Assembly: GCF_007671675.1 (NCBI RefSeq)
Contig: NZ_VCGW01000009.1
Coordinates: 16,280-80,279 of the forward strand
Length of the DNA: 64,000 nucleotides
Origin: Marinobacter maritimus
Lineage (GTDB): Bacteria; Pseudomonadota; Gammaproteobacteria; Pseudomonadales; Oleiphilaceae
Direction: 5' to 3'
Under the pieces are notes generated by a model. That model ran no database searches, was not told the origin of the DNA, and saw only the letters and a list, made by a program, of their open reading frames with translations. Of this stretch, positions 9,156-17,829 are shown one piece after another; the stretch's first letter is position 1; each line of letters opens with the position of its first letter. The position numbers and the translations under genes were made by a program.

Positions 9156-10254
9156 GCCGCGCCGGTTTTTGATGATGGCGGGAGGTACCGGAGGCCACGT
9201 GTTCCCGGCACTTGCTACTGCTCGGGCGCTTGAAGCGAAGGGGCATGAGTTGTACTGGCTGGGGGCCATGGGAGGCATGGAGGAGAGGTTGATTGCTGAC
9301 ACGGGCATTCCGCTGTCGCTTATTCACATCTCCGGGCTCAGGGGAAAAGGCAAGCTCGCACTGATACTGGCGCCATTCCGCCTGATGCGAGCATTGGTCG
9401 AAGCATTCACCATCATGCGTCGTATCCGCCCGGACTGCGTGGTTGGCATGGGTGGTTTTGTGACAGGCCCCGGCGGTTTGGCCGCATGGCTGACCCAAAC
9501 GCCCCTGGTCATTCACGAGCAGAACGCCGTTGCAGGAATGACCAATCGTATTCTGGTCCGGTTTTCGAAAACTGTGCTGGAAGCCTTTCCCGGAAGTTTT
9601 GGGAAGGACGTTATTACCCGGTGCACAGGCAATCCGGTGCGCGAAGATCTTGCAACTCTGCCAGAACCGGAGCAGAGAATGGCCGGGCGTTCAAGCGAAC
9701 ACGGTGAGCAGAACAACCCGCTGCGTATTCTGGTGGTGGGCGGCAGTCTGGGAGCTCAGGTGTTCAACCAGCAGCTGCCAGAAGCCTTGGCAATGCTGCC
9801 CGAACAGAAGCGGCCGCAGGTTCGCCATCAGTGCGGTGAAACGCACCTCGAAGCCGCGCGTGCTTCTTACGAGCAGCACGGTGTCGATGCCGATGTGGAG
9901 CCGTTCATTAAAGATATGGCAGAGGCCTACAGCTGGGCGGATATCGTGTTATGCCGAGCCGGTGCACTGACGGTTTCAGAACTGTGTGCGGCAGGCATTG
10001 GTGCAGTGTTGGTGCCATTTCCCCACGCGGTAGACGACCACCAAACGAAAAACGGCCAGCAAATGGTGAATGCCGGTGCGGCCGTGCTGATACCACAGTC
10101 ACAGCTTACGCCGACGGTACTCGCTGAGACCCTGGGTGACCTTGCGGACAATCGCGCCCGGGTTATGGATATGGCAAAGGCTGCACGCACGCTGGCTCGC
10201 CCCGATGCAACGGAAAGAGTCGTAAATTATTGTCTGGAGGCCGCAAATGGTTGA
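9148..10254 (+). CDS. murG: Lipid II synthase MurG (GlcNAc transferase)
   Basis: This 368-residue peripheral membrane glycosyltransferase (GT28) transfers GlcNAc from UDP-GlcNAc to lipid I on the cytoplasmic face, giving lipid II. The N-terminal domain has the glycine-rich loop AGGTGGHVFPAL (near 12) that contacts the lipid phosphate, and the second loop GMGGFVTGPGG (near 99). The C-terminal UDP-GlcNAc domain shows VVGGSLGAQVFN (near 197), RAGALTVSEL (near 270) and DDHQTKNGQ (near 295). It overlaps ftsW at the 5' end and murC by eight bases at the 3' end. Confidence 0.97.
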   Translation: MTEPRRFLMMAGGTGGHVFPALATARALEAKGHELYWLGAMGGMEERLIADTGIPLSLIHISGLRGKGKLALILAPFRLMRALVEAFTIMRRIRPDCVVGMGGFVTGPGGLAAWLTQTPLVIHEQNAVAGMTNRILVRFSKTVLEAFPGSFGKDVITRCTGNPVREDLATLPEPEQRMAGRSSEHGEQNNPLRILVVGGSLGAQVFNQQLPEALAMLPEQKRPQVRHQCGETHLEAARASYEQHGVDADVEPFIKDMAEAYSWADIVLCRAGALTVSELCAAGIGAVLVPFPHAVDDHQTKNGQQMVNAGAAVLIPQSQLTPTVLAETLGDLADNRARVMDMAKAARTLARPDATERVVNYCLEAANG

Positions 10255-11692
10255 TGCAACCAGCCCGCCGCTTGTTTTTCAGGTGCCGGAAATGCGCCGG
10301 ATTCGCCACATTCATTTTGTGGGTATCGGCGGCGCCGGTATGAGTGGTATTGCTGAAGTCCTGAAAAATCAGGGCTATGAAGTGTCTGGCTCAGACCTGA
10401 AAGAAGGTCTTGTTACAGGCCGCCTCAAGGCCATGGGTATTGAGGTTCAGATCGGCCACCGGGAGGAGAACAGCGCCAAAGCCGACGTGGTTGTAGTGTC
10501 CTCGGCTGTAGGTTCCGAAAATCCCGAGGTGGTTTCGGCCCGCAATCGGCGGGTGCCCATCGTGCCTCGTGCTGAGATGCTGGCGGAGATTATGCGCTAC
10601 CGCCATGGCATTGCCGTGGCCGGAACCCATGGGAAAACTACCACCACCAGCCTGATTGCTTCAGTGTTTGGTGAAGCAGGGCTTGATCCGACCTTTGTGA
10701 TTGGCGGCAAATTGAACAGCGCGGGCACCAACGCCAAGCTGGGTGGTTCTCGCTATCTGGTGGCAGAAGCAGATGAGAGTGATGCGTCGTTTCTCCACCT
10801 GACGCCGGTGATCTCGGTGGTCACGAACATCGAAGCCGACCACATGGATACCTACGACGGCGACGTTGAAAAGCTCAAGCAGACCTTTGTGGACTTTCTC
10901 CACAACCTGCCGTTTTACGGCGTGGCAGTGATGTGCGTCGACGATGATTATGTACAGGAAATTATTCCGCGTATCGCCCGCGCAATCATTACCTACGGCA
11001 TCGACAACCCTGACGCCGATTATCGCGCCGAGAACATCGTAACAGACGGTCTGAGGACCCATTTTGTTGTGAAACGCCCCGGTGGACGAAGCGACCTGAC
11101 GGTCGAGTTGAAGATGCCCGGGCGCCACAACGTATTGAACGCACTTGCGGTGATTGCAGTGGCTACCGATGAAGGCGTTGCCGACGAAGCCATTTGCCGG
11201 GGCCTGGCAGCTTTCGCGGGTGTTGGGCGGCGTTTTCAGGTCAATGGGGATTACCAAACGCCCAAGGGCACAGTCACTTTGGTGGATGACTATGGCCACC
11301 ACCCGACTGAGGTCGAGGCTGTGATTCGTGCAGCACACGATGCCTGGCCGGGGCGGCGGCTTGTGATGTTGTACCAACCACACAGATTCACCCGTACTCG
11401 CGATCTGTATGAGGATTTTGTGCGGGTTTTGTCCGAGGTCGATGGCTTGTTGCTGATGGATGTCTACTCCGCTGGTGAACCAGCAATTCCTGGCGCAGAC
11501 GGCCGTGCTTTGTGTCGCAGCATAAGGCGGCGCGGCAAAGTGGAACCTGTATTCGTAGACGATAACCGCAAGATTGAGAGCTTGTTGGAAAGCGTGCTTC
11601 AGGACGGTGACCTTTTGATTACACAGGGTGCAGGCGACATCGGTGGTGTAGCGAGTCGGCTGGCAGCAGCAGGAGTGATTGCAGGTGAGTGA
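10247..11692 (+). CDS. murC: UDP-N-acetylmuramate:L-alanine ligase MurC
   Basis: This 481-residue ATP-dependent ligase adds the first amino acid, L-alanine, to UDP-MurNAc. The N-terminal Rossmann motif HFVGIGGAGMSG (23-34) binds UDP-MurNAc, and the P-loop is AGTHGKTTTT near 125-134. DDYGHHPTEV near 350 is the conserved MurC/Mpl C-terminal motif. The paralogous recycling ligase Mpl is encoded at 59991 in this window. MurC is distinguished from it by its position in the cluster and by a glycine-rich first loop of MurC type. The gene overlaps ddl by eight bases. Confidence 0.97.
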   Translation: MVDATSPPLVFQVPEMRRIRHIHFVGIGGAGMSGIAEVLKNQGYEVSGSDLKEGLVTGRLKAMGIEVQIGHREENSAKADVVVVSSAVGSENPEVVSARNRRVPIVPRAEMLAEIMRYRHGIAVAGTHGKTTTTSLIASVFGEAGLDPTFVIGGKLNSAGTNAKLGGSRYLVAEADESDASFLHLTPVISVVTNIEADHMDTYDGDVEKLKQTFVDFLHNLPFYGVAVMCVDDDYVQEIIPRIARAIITYGIDNPDADYRAENIVTDGLRTHFVVKRPGGRSDLTVELKMPGRHNVLNALAVIAVATDEGVADEAICRGLAAFAGVGRRFQVNGDYQTPKGTVTLVDDYGHHPTEVEAVIRAAHDAWPGRRLVMLYQPHRFTRTRDLYEDFVRVLSEVDGLLLMDVYSAGEPAIPGADGRALCRSIRRRGKVEPVFVDDNRKIESLLESVLQDGDLLITQGAGDIGGVASRLAAAGVIAGE

Positions 11693-12659
11693 TATGCAGC
11701 ATCCCGGGATACAAGCGTATCAGGCCGAACCGGAATTGGTTCGGGCACTGGGGCGTGTGGCTGTTTTTATGGGCGGAGACTCTGCTGAGCGCGATGTTTC
11801 CCTTAAAAGCGGCAAGGCGGTTCTTGCTGCCCTGGTCTCCGCCGGCGTTGATGCGTTTGGCATGGATATTCAGGGCTGCCTCTTGAAAACCGTCGAAAAC
11901 CCCGCGTTTGATCGGGTCTTTATAGCGTTGCACGGTCGTGGCGGGGAAGACGGAACTTTGCAGGCGATCCTGTCTCAGGCAGGCATTCCATTTACCGGCA
12001 GTGAAGTTATGGCCTCTGCACTGGCGATGGACAAGCTGCGCACAAAGTACGTGTTCGCGGGCTGCGGCTTGCCGACACCGAAATTCAGAACCATGACATC
12101 TGTAGAGGACGCCGAACAGATTGTCCGGGAATTGCGCCCGCCACTGAGCGTCAAGCCTTCCCGTGAAGGTTCAAGCATCGGCATCCGCAAGGTGAACACC
12201 GTTGCCGAACTGGCTGAGGCATACGAAGCCGCAACAGCGCTGGATACCCTGGTGCTGATTGAAGAATGGATTGAAGGCCCGGAGTTCACTGTCAGCCTGC
12301 TGCAGGACGCTGCACTTCCGGCAATAGGGCTGAGCACGGATCACGTGTTCTACGACTATGACGCAAAATATCTGGCGGACGACACCCGTTACAGAATTCC
12401 CTGTGGCCTGTCGCCACAGGATGAAGTGAAGTTACAGAACCTCGCTCTGGAGGCTTTTCGGGTAGTGGGCTGCCGCACTTGGGGCCGTGTAGACATCATG
12501 CAGGATGCACAAGGTGAATTCTGGCTGCTGGAAGTAAATACGGTACCGGGCATGACCGATCACAGCCTGGTGCCTATGTCTGCGAAAGCGGCCGGTATCA
12601 GCTTTGAAGAGTTGGTTGTAAGGATTCTTCACGACACGCTGGAGGGGGGCAATGCTTGA
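11685..12659 (+). CDS. ddl: D-alanine:D-alanine ligase
   Basis: This enzyme of about 324 residues makes the D-Ala-D-Ala dipeptide used by MurF. It is an ATP-grasp protein: an N-terminal domain with VFMGGDSAERDVSLKSG, then HGRGGEDGTLQAIL (substrate serine and glutamate region), the central KPSREGSSIG loop near 155 and the Mg-binding end EVNTVPGMTDHSLVP. The start is uncertain. GTG 11685, eight bases after AGGAGTG, fits the overlap pattern of the cluster; ATG 11694 would give a protein three residues shorter. Its 3' end overlaps ftsQ by eight bases. This corresponds to DdlB in species with two ligases. Confidence 0.94.
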   Translation: MSDMQHPGIQAYQAEPELVRALGRVAVFMGGDSAERDVSLKSGKAVLAALVSAGVDAFGMDIQGCLLKTVENPAFDRVFIALHGRGGEDGTLQAILSQAGIPFTGSEVMASALAMDKLRTKYVFAGCGLPTPKFRTMTSVEDAEQIVRELRPPLSVKPSREGSSIGIRKVNTVAELAEAYEAATALDTLVLIEEWIEGPEFTVSLLQDAALPAIGLSTDHVFYDYDAKYLADDTRYRIPCGLSPQDEVKLQNLALEAFRVVGCRTWGRVDIMQDAQGEFWLLEVNTVPGMTDHSLVPMSAKAAGISFEELVVRILHDTLEGGNA

Positions 12660-13491
12660 AACACTGCTGATCCGGAGCCGGGCGATACCGTCCGACCCTC
12701 CCCGGCGCCGGGGAGCAACCTCCCTCGGACCGGAAAAGGACCGGTTTGGTGTGTTGAGAGCGGTTCTGGCAGCGGTGCCTTGGCTTCAGGCAGGTATGGG
12801 CATTGCGATTCTGTTTGCAGCGGGTCTGGTGCCTTGGGCAGCCGGCAAAGTGCTGGGGGCCATGGACCAGCAAATACTGGCAATTGATGTGAACGGTGAG
12901 TTTGTCGGAGACAGCCGCGTAGCTATTGAACGTCAGGCGGGGAACTGGATAGGCAAGAGCTATTTCTCCACCGATCTCTCGGACATCAAGGCCGATATCG
13001 AGAAGCGGCCCTGGGTTGAGACCGTTGCGGTACGCCGGGTATGGCCGGATCGCCTGGAAATCAACATCCGGGAGAAAAAGCCGCTGGCCTACTGGACCGA
13101 CGGTCGCCTGGTCAGCCGCACCGGCGAGTTGTTTATGCCGCCCAATCCCGACGTGGCCGGGCGTTTGCCGCGGCTTTCGGGGCCAGATGAGCGTGTCCGT
13201 GATGTGATCAGTATGGCGCGGACCATGAGTGACAAGTTGGTAGGGCATGGCCTGGGATTTTCCGGGCTGACACTGGAGCGGCGAGGGGCCTGGACTCTTC
13301 GTCTCTCGAATGGAATTGAAGTAGTGCTCGGCCGGGATCAGGTCGCAAAGCGCTTTGAACGTTTTATAACGGTTTACGAAAACCGGCTTATATCACGGTC
13401 GGACGAAGTTAGCCGGGTAGATGCCCGCTACACGAATGGTGTAGCGGTTCAGTGGAAGCCAGCACAGGCTGCTTCCGGCCCGAAAACATAG
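12652..13491 (+). CDS. ftsQ: Cell division protein FtsQ
   Basis: This 279-residue bitopic division protein scaffolds the FtsQLB complex in the periplasm. The N-terminal 45 residues are basic and cytoplasmic, a membrane segment follows (about 46-66, MGIAILFAAGLVPWAAGKVLG), then a POTRA domain begins near 75 (ILAIDVNGEFVGDSRVAIE) and a beta domain follows (RRVWPDRLEINIREKKPLAYW). It lies between ddl (eight-base overlap) and ftsA, as in other gammaproteobacteria. The cytoplasmic tail carries a proline- and arginine-rich stretch (SDPPRRRGA) of no known function. Confidence 0.94.
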   Translation: MLETLLIRSRAIPSDPPRRRGATSLGPEKDRFGVLRAVLAAVPWLQAGMGIAILFAAGLVPWAAGKVLGAMDQQILAIDVNGEFVGDSRVAIERQAGNWIGKSYFSTDLSDIKADIEKRPWVETVAVRRVWPDRLEINIREKKPLAYWTDGRLVSRTGELFMPPNPDVAGRLPRLSGPDERVRDVISMARTMSDKLVGHGLGFSGLTLERRGAWTLRLSNGIEVVLGRDQVAKRFERFITVYENRLISRSDEVSRVDARYTNGVAVQWKPAQAASGPKT

Positions 13492-13527
13492 AAACAGTAA
13501 ATTCAGACCTACGGTTTGGTGGAACAC

Positions 13528-14763
13528 ATGTCATCGGTTGAAACGGAAAACATGATTGTCGGCCTCGATATCGGAACCTCAAAGGTGGTTGCGATTGTCG
13601 GCAAGCGCAAGATGGACGGAACCATTGAGGTGGTGGGTATTGGTTCCCACCCGTCCCGGGGGCTGAAGCGGGGCGTGGTGGTCAATATTGAAACCACGGT
13701 TCAGGCAATCCAGCGTGCAGTGGAAGAGGCCGAGTTGATGGCGGGTTGCCGCATTCACTCCGTGTACGCGGGGATCGCCGGCAGCCACATCAAAAGCCTC
13801 AACTCCCACGGCATCGTTGCGATCCGCGACCGGGAAGTGACTCAGGCGGACATCGACCGGGTTATCGATGCGGCACAGGCGGTTGCCATTCCTGCAGATC
13901 AGAAAATCCTTCACATTTTGCCGCAGGAATTTGTGATCGATAACCAGGAAGGGATCAAGGAGCCCATGGGCATGTCCGGTGTGCGCCTGGAGGCGAAGGT
14001 GCATCTGGTGACCTGTGCCGTCAACGCAGCCCAGAACATTGAAAAATGCATTCGCCGCTGCGGTCTCGAGGCCGACGACATCATTCTGGAGCAACTGGCA
14101 TCCAGCCACGCGATCCTCACCGAGGATGAAAAGGAACTGGGCGTCTGCGTTGTGGACATGGGTGGTGGTACCACAGACATCGCTGTATTTACTGGCGGAG
14201 CTATTCGCCACACAGCGGTTATTCCCATTGCTGGCGACCAGGTTACCAATGACATTGCCATGGCTCTGCGCACGCCTACGCAGAACGCCGAAGAGATCAA
14301 GATCAAATACGCCTGCGCCCTGACGCAACTGGCTGGCGCTGACGAAACTATCAAGGTTCCGAGCGTTGGTGACCGCGCGCCCCGTGATCTTTCGCGGCAG
14401 GCGCTGGCGGAGGTTGTTGAGCCGCGCTACGAGGAGTTGTTCACCCTCGTGCAGTCGGAGCTGCGCCGCTCAGGTTTTGAGGATCTGGTTCCGGCGGGCA
14501 TCGTTATTACAGGCGGCGCCTCCACCATGGAAGGCGTAGTGGAGCTGGCTGAAGAAATCTTCCATATGCCGGTACGGCTGGCGTGTCCGCACGCAGTCTC
14601 CGGCATGACAGAAGTTGTTAATAACCCCATCTACGCCACCGGCGTCGGGTTATTGATTCATGGTTTCCGGCAGATGGATCTTGGCCGGGCACCCGTGCTC
14701 AAGGGTGAAGATGCACCCTCGCTGTTTGAGCGCATGAAGGCCTGGTTCACCGGTCATTTCTGA
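13528..14763 (+). CDS. ftsA: Cell division protein FtsA
   Basis: This 411-residue actin-like ATPase tethers FtsZ to the membrane and recruits later divisome proteins. Phosphate-binding motif 1 is VGLDIGTSKV near 12-21, the family's 1C subdomain follows, and CVVDMGGGTTDIAVF near 204 is phosphate motif 2. GIVITGGASTMEG near 325 is the adenosine motif. The end FERMKAWFTGHF is the amphipathic membrane-targeting helix. The start is ATG 13528, five bases after GGTGGA; two in-frame upstream codons (TTG 13516, GTG 13519) lack a ribosome-binding site. It is followed by ftsZ after 96 bases. Confidence 0.96.
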   Translation: MSSVETENMIVGLDIGTSKVVAIVGKRKMDGTIEVVGIGSHPSRGLKRGVVVNIETTVQAIQRAVEEAELMAGCRIHSVYAGIAGSHIKSLNSHGIVAIRDREVTQADIDRVIDAAQAVAIPADQKILHILPQEFVIDNQEGIKEPMGMSGVRLEAKVHLVTCAVNAAQNIEKCIRRCGLEADDIILEQLASSHAILTEDEKELGVCVVDMGGGTTDIAVFTGGAIRHTAVIPIAGDQVTNDIAMALRTPTQNAEEIKIKYACALTQLAGADETIKVPSVGDRAPRDLSRQALAEVVEPRYEELFTLVQSELRRSGFEDLVPAGIVITGGASTMEGVVELAEEIFHMPVRLACPHAVSGMTEVVNNPIYATGVGLLIHGFRQMDLGRAPVLKGEDAPSLFERMKAWFTGHF

Positions 14764-14817
14764 CGGTTCCGGGAAGGCAGTAAACGAAGGTATCTCGAAA
14801 ATACACTCTTGAATAAA

Positions 14818-14835
14818 CAGCCTGGAAAAAGGCTG
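14818..14835 (+). other. Small hairpin in the ftsA-ftsZ gap
   Basis: CAGCCT at 14818-14823 pairs with AGGCTG at 14830-14835 around a six-base GGAAAA loop. It sits 25 bases before the ftsZ start and 12 before its ribosome-binding site. There is no T-run after it, so it does not look like a terminator. It could be an mRNA processing or stability element; function unknown. Confidence 0.4.
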
Positions 14836-14859
14836 AAAACAGCACGAAGGAGAAGGGGA

Positions 14860-16017
14860 ATGTTTGAACTAGTCGATAATGTCCAACAGAACGCTGTCAT
14901 TAAGGTAATTGGTGTTGGCGGCGGCGGCGGTAATGCCGTGCGCCACATGCTGAACAGTGACATTGAGGGTGTGGATTTCATCTGCGCCAACACAGACGCC
15001 CAGGCACTGGCTGGTATGGACGCCCGTCAGATTATTCAGCTGGGTGGTAACATCACGAAAGGGCTGGGAGCAGGAGCAAACCCGGAGATCGGTCGTCAGT
15101 CCGCTCTTGAAGATCGCGATCGTATCGCCGAAGCCATCAAAGGCGCGGATATGGTGTTTATAACCGCCGGCATGGGGGGCGGTACAGGCACAGGTGCAGC
15201 ACCGGTAGTTGCAGAAGTTGCGCGGGAAATGGGCATACTGACCGTTGCCGTGGTTACCAAGCCTTTCAATTTTGAAGGCGGCAAACGCATGAGCCTGGCC
15301 GACGTGGGGCTCAAAGAGCTCGAAGAATGCGTTGACTCGCTGATCACCATACCCAATGAAAAGCTGCTTGCTGTTCTTGGTAAAAAGACCAGCTTGCTGG
15401 ACGCCTTCGCTGCTGCGAATGATGTCCTGCTCGGCGCTGTTCAGGGTATTGCTGACCTGATTACCCGTAACGGCATGATCAACGTCGACTTCGCTGACGT
15501 TAAGACGGTTATGTCCGAGATGGGTATGGCCATGATGGGTACAGCGACCGCGACTGGCGAGAACCGCGCACGGGAAGCTGCAGAAGCCGCCATTCGAAGC
15601 CCTCTGCTGGAAGACGTCAACCTGCAGGGTGCCAAGGGTATTCTGGTCAATATCACTGCCGGTATGGACTTGAATCTGGGCGAATTCTCGGAAGTTGGCG
15701 ACATTGTGCGTGAGTTTGCATCTGACTCCGCTACGGTTGTAGTAGGTACCGTTATCGATCCGGAAATGACCGAAGAGCTGAAGGTAACTGTTGTTGCTAC
15801 CGGCCTTGGGGGGGATCGCGAAAAGCCGACCAAAGTCGTGGATAACACCCGTACTCTGGATGGCAAGACGGATTACAACCAGCTGGACCGTCCTGCAATC
15901 TTGCGTCGTCGTGCGGTATCACATGGTAATGTGGCGATTGATCAGAGCAAAGAAAGCGAAGAGCAAGGCGTGGACTATCTCGATATTCCCGCATTCCTTC
16001 GCAGGCAGGCTGACTGA
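14860..16017 (+). CDS. ftsZ: Cell division GTPase FtsZ
   Basis: This 385-residue tubulin homologue forms the Z ring. The N-terminal GTPase domain has GVGGGGGNAV (18-27) and the tubulin signature GGGTGTG (106-112); the T7-loop residues appear in NVDFADVKTVM near 207. A linker from about 320 leads to the C-terminal peptide DYLDIPAFLRRQAD (372-385), which binds FtsA and ZipA. The start is ATG 14860, eight bases after AAGGAG. An in-frame ATG-less extension upstream from 14809 is rejected because MFELVD is the usual FtsZ beginning. No obvious terminator follows; 206 bases separate it from lpxC. Confidence 0.98.
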   Translation: MFELVDNVQQNAVIKVIGVGGGGGNAVRHMLNSDIEGVDFICANTDAQALAGMDARQIIQLGGNITKGLGAGANPEIGRQSALEDRDRIAEAIKGADMVFITAGMGGGTGTGAAPVVAEVAREMGILTVAVVTKPFNFEGGKRMSLADVGLKELEECVDSLITIPNEKLLAVLGKKTSLLDAFAAANDVLLGAVQGIADLITRNGMINVDFADVKTVMSEMGMAMMGTATATGENRAREAAEAAIRSPLLEDVNLQGAKGILVNITAGMDLNLGEFSEVGDIVREFASDSATVVVGTVIDPEMTEELKVTVVATGLGGDREKPTKVVDNTRTLDGKTDYNQLDRPAILRRRAVSHGNVAIDQSKESEEQGVDYLDIPAFLRRQAD

Positions 16018-16223
16018 TAATCTGTTGCAATTGACGTCCGGTAAGGGTTCACCTTTGAATGGTCAGGCCCCAGAACCGGATAAAAGCGCTGACAGCCAGG
16101 GGCCGGTGTTGCATGAATTTCAGGCAATATCAGGTGGGGCAAATGGTACTCAGTCTTATTTTTTGATATTCTGCGCCCAGATTTTTGTTTGGAATATCGC
16201 CATTTTTACGGAATAACGAACTG
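16018..16223. other. ftsZ-lpxC intergenic region
   Basis: These 206 bases hold no gene. A six-base stem GGCCCC (16066-16071) with GGGGCC (16099-16104) has a long loop and no T-run. A TTGACG at 16031 has no matching -10 at the right spacing. The last 60 bases are AT-rich, as expected for the lpxC leader and promoter, but I cannot pick one promoter with confidence. Confidence 0.4.
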
Positions 16224-17141
16224 ATGATCAGACAACGGACACTTAAAAACACGATCCGTGCTACCGGCATCGGGCTGCACTCGGGGGAAAAGGTTTACCT
16301 TACCCTGAAGCCCGCACCGGTAGATTCAGGAATCATTTTCCGCCGCACCGATCTTGACCCGGTTGTCGAGATTCTGGCTTGCGCTGAAAATGTGGGTGAG
16401 ACCATGCTGTCAACGACGCTGGTAAAAGACGGTGTTCGTGTGGCGACGATAGAGCATTTGCTATCCGCCATGGCTGGTCTCGGTATCGATAACTGTTACG
16501 TTGAGTTGAGTGCTGCAGAAGTGCCGATCATGGACGGTTCTGCCGGCCCGTTCGTCTTTCTGCTGCAGTCTGCTGGCATTGCCGAGCAGGAAGCTGCCAA
16601 GCGATTCATTCGCATCAAACGGGAAGTCACTATTGAAGAAGGCGACAAGAAGGCTACCTTCCTGCCGTTTGAAGGCTTCAAAGTGAGCTTTGGCATCGAC
16701 TTTGATCATCCTGTGTTCAAAGGCCGTGCCCAGACCGCGACCGTCGATTTTTCAAGTACGTCTTTCGTGAAGGAAGTCAGCCGCGCACGGACTTTCGGGT
16801 TCATGCGTGATATTGAAAAGCTGCGTGCGATGAATCTGGCGTTGGGTGGCAGTGTGGATAACGCCATTGTGGTAGACGACTACAAGATTCTGAACGAGGA
16901 CGGTCTTCGTTATGAGGATGAGTTCGTCAAGCACAAAGTGCTGGATGCAATCGGGGATCTGTACCTGTTAGGCAATAGCCTGATTGGTGAGTTCCGTGGC
17001 ATCAAGTCCGGTCACGACCTGAATAATAAGCTGCTGCGCAAGCTCAGGGCCGAGGAGGATGCATGGGAAGTGGTTACTTTTGATAATGAAGAAACCGCGC
17101 CTATCTCCTACATGAAACCTGTGCTGGCGGTGCCGGCTTAA
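16224..17141 (+). CDS. lpxC: UDP-3-O-acyl-GlcNAc deacetylase LpxC
   Basis: This 305-residue zinc enzyme carries out the first committed step of lipid A synthesis in the cytoplasm. The length is identical to the Escherichia coli enzyme. The zinc-binding histidine region EHLLSAMAGLGIDN is near 79 and the second site HKVLDAIGDLYLLG near 238; GIGLHSG near the start is typical. The start ATG 16224 gives MIRQRTLKN, the common LpxC N-terminus; the frame is open 13 codons further but without family similarity. In enterobacteria LpxC amount is set by FtsH proteolysis acting on the C-terminal tail; here the tail ends in PVLAVPA. Confidence 0.97.
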   Translation: MIRQRTLKNTIRATGIGLHSGEKVYLTLKPAPVDSGIIFRRTDLDPVVEILACAENVGETMLSTTLVKDGVRVATIEHLLSAMAGLGIDNCYVELSAAEVPIMDGSAGPFVFLLQSAGIAEQEAAKRFIRIKREVTIEEGDKKATFLPFEGFKVSFGIDFDHPVFKGRAQTATVDFSSTSFVKEVSRARTFGFMRDIEKLRAMNLALGGSVDNAIVVDDYKILNEDGLRYEDEFVKHKVLDAIGDLYLLGNSLIGEFRGIKSGHDLNNKLLRKLRAEEDAWEVVTFDNEETAPISYMKPVLAVPA

Positions 17142-17152
17142 GGCTGGATGCC

Positions 17153-17599
17153 TTAATCCCGCACGTGGCTTGCGAGTTTTTCGAGAACCTCGCGTAGTTT
17201 TTTATCCTTCGTGTGCCCGGCTTCCTCTTTGAGGAGTCGGGCATTTTCTTTACTCAGAGGTATTTTTTTCGCCGGTGGTTTTTCATTAAACCTTGGCGGC
17301 ACCACTTTTACCTTGAGCTTCCAGACAAAACGGAACAGCTCGTTTTCACGAAGTTTTTCCATGATCTCGTGCTGGCGGAAACGAATCTGGCTGGCGTTTC
17401 CTGCACTCTCCGCAGATAAGGTGAGCTCTCCCTCGTGGCAACAAACAAAACGGGTGCCAGTCACAAGCGCAGGTGGTAATGAGGCCATAACCTGTTCTTC
17501 CGCTTGATGGTGTATATCCGCTTTTGCCACCAGTTCTCGAAGAACCGGTGTTCTTCCGAGATTGCTGAAGGTCATTTTTTGATCATTTTTTCGCTTCAT
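17153..17599 (-). CDS. dciA: DUF721 protein, probable replicative helicase loader DciA
   Basis: This protein of about 148 residues has the DUF721 (DciA) pattern: an N-terminal part (GRTPVLRELVAKADIHHQAEE), then a small alpha-beta core (ALVTGTRFVCCHEGELTLSA, AGNASQIRFRQHEIM) and a basic C-terminal tail. DciA is the ancestral loader of the DnaB helicase in bacteria that lack DnaC. The place between lpxC and an M23 gene before secA is the same as in Pseudomonas. The start is uncertain: ATG 17599 was chosen over a 35-codon upstream extension of no similarity; ATG 17575 is possible. It is convergent with lpxC, leaving 11 bases between stops. Confidence 0.8.
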   Translation of the reverse strand: MKRKNDQKMTFSNLGRTPVLRELVAKADIHHQAEEQVMASLPPALVTGTRFVCCHEGELTLSAESAGNASQIRFRQHEIMEKLRENELFRFVWKLKVKVVPPRFNEKPPAKKIPLSKENARLLKEEAGHTKDKKLREVLEKLASHVRD

Positions 17600-17829
17600 A
17601 AGGCGTTTTCTTCTCGACGGCCACGATAACGATTGGTTACACTTCAGCACGTTTTGTTCGTAGTGCCAGCGCTGCTCTTGTTTTACCTTGTTGTAATTGA
17701 GCATGTCTACCGGGCGCTGCGATTTATCAGTACGTAGTTGTTGTCAAGGATGGCAGACCCACTCGGAACATTCAGGACTGCAACACTACAGGACACGGTT
17801 GCAGCTCATTGATGAAACCAGAAGATAAT

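Noticed and set aside
16031..16060. TTGACG after ftsZ as a promoter for lpxC
   Set aside because: At 17 bases the -10 would be TTTGAA, a poor match, and the leader would be very long.
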